The notes under the pieces were generated by a model. That model worked only from the letters and a program-made list of their open reading frames with translations, made no database searches and was not told the DNA's origin. Both the position numbers and the translations under genes were made by a program. A stretch of DNA of 14,299 bases from Bacillota bacterium (GTDB taxonomy: Bacteria > Bacillota_E > RBS10-35 > JAJYVN01), in NCBI GenBank assembly GCA_021846605.1, contig JAJZWQ010000079.1, forward strand, positions 1 to 14,299, given 5' to 3'. Shown here piece by piece: positions 13,393-14,299 of this stretch (its first letter is position 1; every line of letters starts with the position of its first letter).

Positions 13393-14299
13393 ATGCACTT
13401 GTCCGGTCGCTTGGCCAGGAAATTTGGTCTGATGACACTGGCAGTGGGGACCGTCGGCGCGGTGGTGGCGATGGCCAGCTTCGCCCTGTTCACCAGCGAC
13501 GCCACACCCCAGAGCGACACGTTCGCCTCGGGCACCGTGATCATCGGACAGGACAGCCCGGCCATACACTGTGTCGTTCAGAACATTGAGCCAGGGGACA
13601 GCGGTACCTGCACATACAAACTCGCGTACAGCGGCTCGCTGAACGCCTGGGTGGGGCTCAACGTGCAGACCTCGGCCGTCGCCGCCGCCGCCTACCGACC
13701 GAGCGGCTCCCTGACCAGGCTGGGCGGGGAGGCGCTGCTCCCGGACAGCACCAGGCCGGGCGCCGGGCTGCAGTTGAAGCTTTCCGACCAGTTCCACGGG
13801 TCCACGCCGACCAACCCCCTGAGCGTGGGGCCCCCCACCACCTGCCCAGCCTCCGACTCCGGTCAGGAGGGCAGCGGACCGCTGCTGTCGGGAACGGCCT
13901 GCAACAGCCCGCTCACCACGCAATTGCTGGCGAGTGCGTTTGCGGGGAACACCAACCATCCCAACGCGCAGCCGGCCAAATCCTGGTCCAACGGCACCCA
14001 GGCCACCGTCACCGTGCACTGGCGCCTGCCGCTAACCTCGACGGATGCCTACCAGGGCGGCAGTGCTGAAATCGTACTGCAGGCCCAGGCGGTGCAGGCG
14101 AGCAACAACGCGCTATCCGCCCAAGATGTGCCCGCCGGTGGCTGGACCGGGGCGACGGCCCCACCGCCTACCGCAGGAGGCGCTGGGGGGCCGAGCGGCG
14201 GCAGTTCCAGTGGCGGCAATGGCGGAAACGGAGGTGCTGGCGGGAATCTCTGCGCCAATGGAGGGGTGGGGTGTGACGGGGGGGGAGGGGGGGCGAGGG
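13393..14299 (+). CDS. TasA/CalY-like exported protein with Gly-rich tail (3' end outside window)
   Basis: The frame is open from ATG 13393 to the window edge, 302 codons without a stop. AGGGGG (13379-13384) lies 8 nt before the start. A basic N-terminus (MHLSGRLARKFG) and hydrophobic core (about 13-33) are followed by FALFTSDATPQSDTFASGTV, the hallmark of SipW-dependent signal peptides of TasA/CalY (camelysin) proteins. Next come NIEPGDSGTCTY (64-75) and YSGSLNAWVGLNVQ, matching the family's PGD and NxGxL region. From about residue 262 the protein is Gly/Ser/Asn-rich (GGAGGPSGGSS, GGNGGNGGAGG). TasA-family proteins form extracellular matrix fibres. The Gly tail is not typical and could be a flexible or cell-wall-spanning extension. 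No sipW-like signal peptidase gene is visible in the window. Confidence 0.82.
   Translation, partial: MHLSGRLARKFGLMTLAVGTVGAVVAMASFALFTSDATPQSDTFASGTVIIGQDSPAIHCVVQNIEPGDSGTCTYKLAYSGSLNAWVGLNVQTSAVAAAAYRPSGSLTRLGGEALLPDSTRPGAGLQLKLSDQFHGSTPTNPLSVGPPTTCPASDSGQEGSGPLLSGTACNSPLTTQLLASAFAGNTNHPNAQPAKSWSNGTQATVTVHWRLPLTSTDAYQGGSAEIVLQAQAVQASNNALSAQDVPAGGWTGATAPPPTAGGAGGPSGGSSSGGNGGNGGAGGNLCANGGVGCDGGGGGAR

Noticed and set aside
13243..14019. Minus-strand frame of 258 codons opposite the TasA-like gene
   Set aside because: Low-complexity Gly/Arg-rich shadow; the plus strand has a ribosome site, signal peptide and family motifs.
1..14299. CRISPR arrays, tRNA or rRNA genes
   Set aside because: No regularly spaced direct repeats and no cloverleaf or rRNA-like stretches were noticed on reading; a tRNAscan or Infernal run was not possible.

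Overview
The window is about 14.3 kb of very GC-rich bacterial DNA, roughly 70% by eye. Several starts have strong Shine-Dalgarno sites of the AAGGAGG type, and GTG or TTG starts are common. The gene set includes CinA, a short FtsH, a bifunctional-nuclease-like protein, a FemX/MurM-like transferase, a YjhG/YagF dehydratase, a TasA/CalY-like exported protein and an ISKra4 relic. This fits a GC-rich Bacillota lineage (Symbiobacteria, Thermaerobacter or Sulfobacillus type) or a Chloroflexota/Dormibacterota-like lineage. The sequence alone does not settle which; this is an inference.

Layout, left to right. (1) 1-325: the 3' end of a decaying IS200/IS605-type tnpB and a possible right end. (2) 668-1475: two small co-directional genes with similar N-terminal patterns and no recognised function, preceded by a leader with two hairpins. 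(3) 1521-1835 (-): a SIS-domain sugar isomerase/aminotransferase pseudogene. (4) 2007-3299 (-): cinA. (5) 3563-3985 (+): a DUF151/bifunctional nuclease protein, convergent with (6) 3982-6245 (-): a two-gene unit of an exported or anchored 182-aa protein and an FtsH-like AAA protease without the usual extracytoplasmic domain. The two genes overlap by ATGA right after a ten-G run. (7) 6345-7190 (-): a family 2 glycosyltransferase with polypeptide-GalNAc-transferase-like motifs. It is divergent from (8) 7299-9674 (+): a small membrane protein and a YjhG/YagF-type (xylonate) dehydratase. (9) 9675-10521 (+): a structured leader, a small ORF with a near-perfect ribosome site, and an FMN-binding flavin reductase. 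(10) 10491-11657 (-): a FemX-like transferase overlapping the flavin reductase tail. (11) 11836-13169: a Ycf48-like beta-propeller pseudogene abutting a frameshifted ISKra4-family transposase relic. (12) 13393-end (+): a TasA/CalY-like protein with a Gly-rich tail that runs off the window.

The region mixes intact housekeeping genes with at least four decayed ones (tnpB, the SIS gene, the Ycf48-like gene, ISKra4). No single pathway ties the intact genes together. Envelope themes recur: FtsH plus an exported partner, FemX, the glycosyltransferase and the TasA-like matrix protein.

The most interesting point is the FtsH unit. One extra G in the G10 run, or a -1 ribosomal or transcriptional slip on it, would fuse the exported protein in frame to the ectodomain-less FtsH. 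If the FtsH hydrophobic stretch crosses the membrane once, the fusion would restore the usual TM-ectodomain-TM-AAA-peptidase order. Other points of interest are the structured leader before the small ORF and flavin reductase, the pair of unrecognised small genes, and the TasA-like protein.
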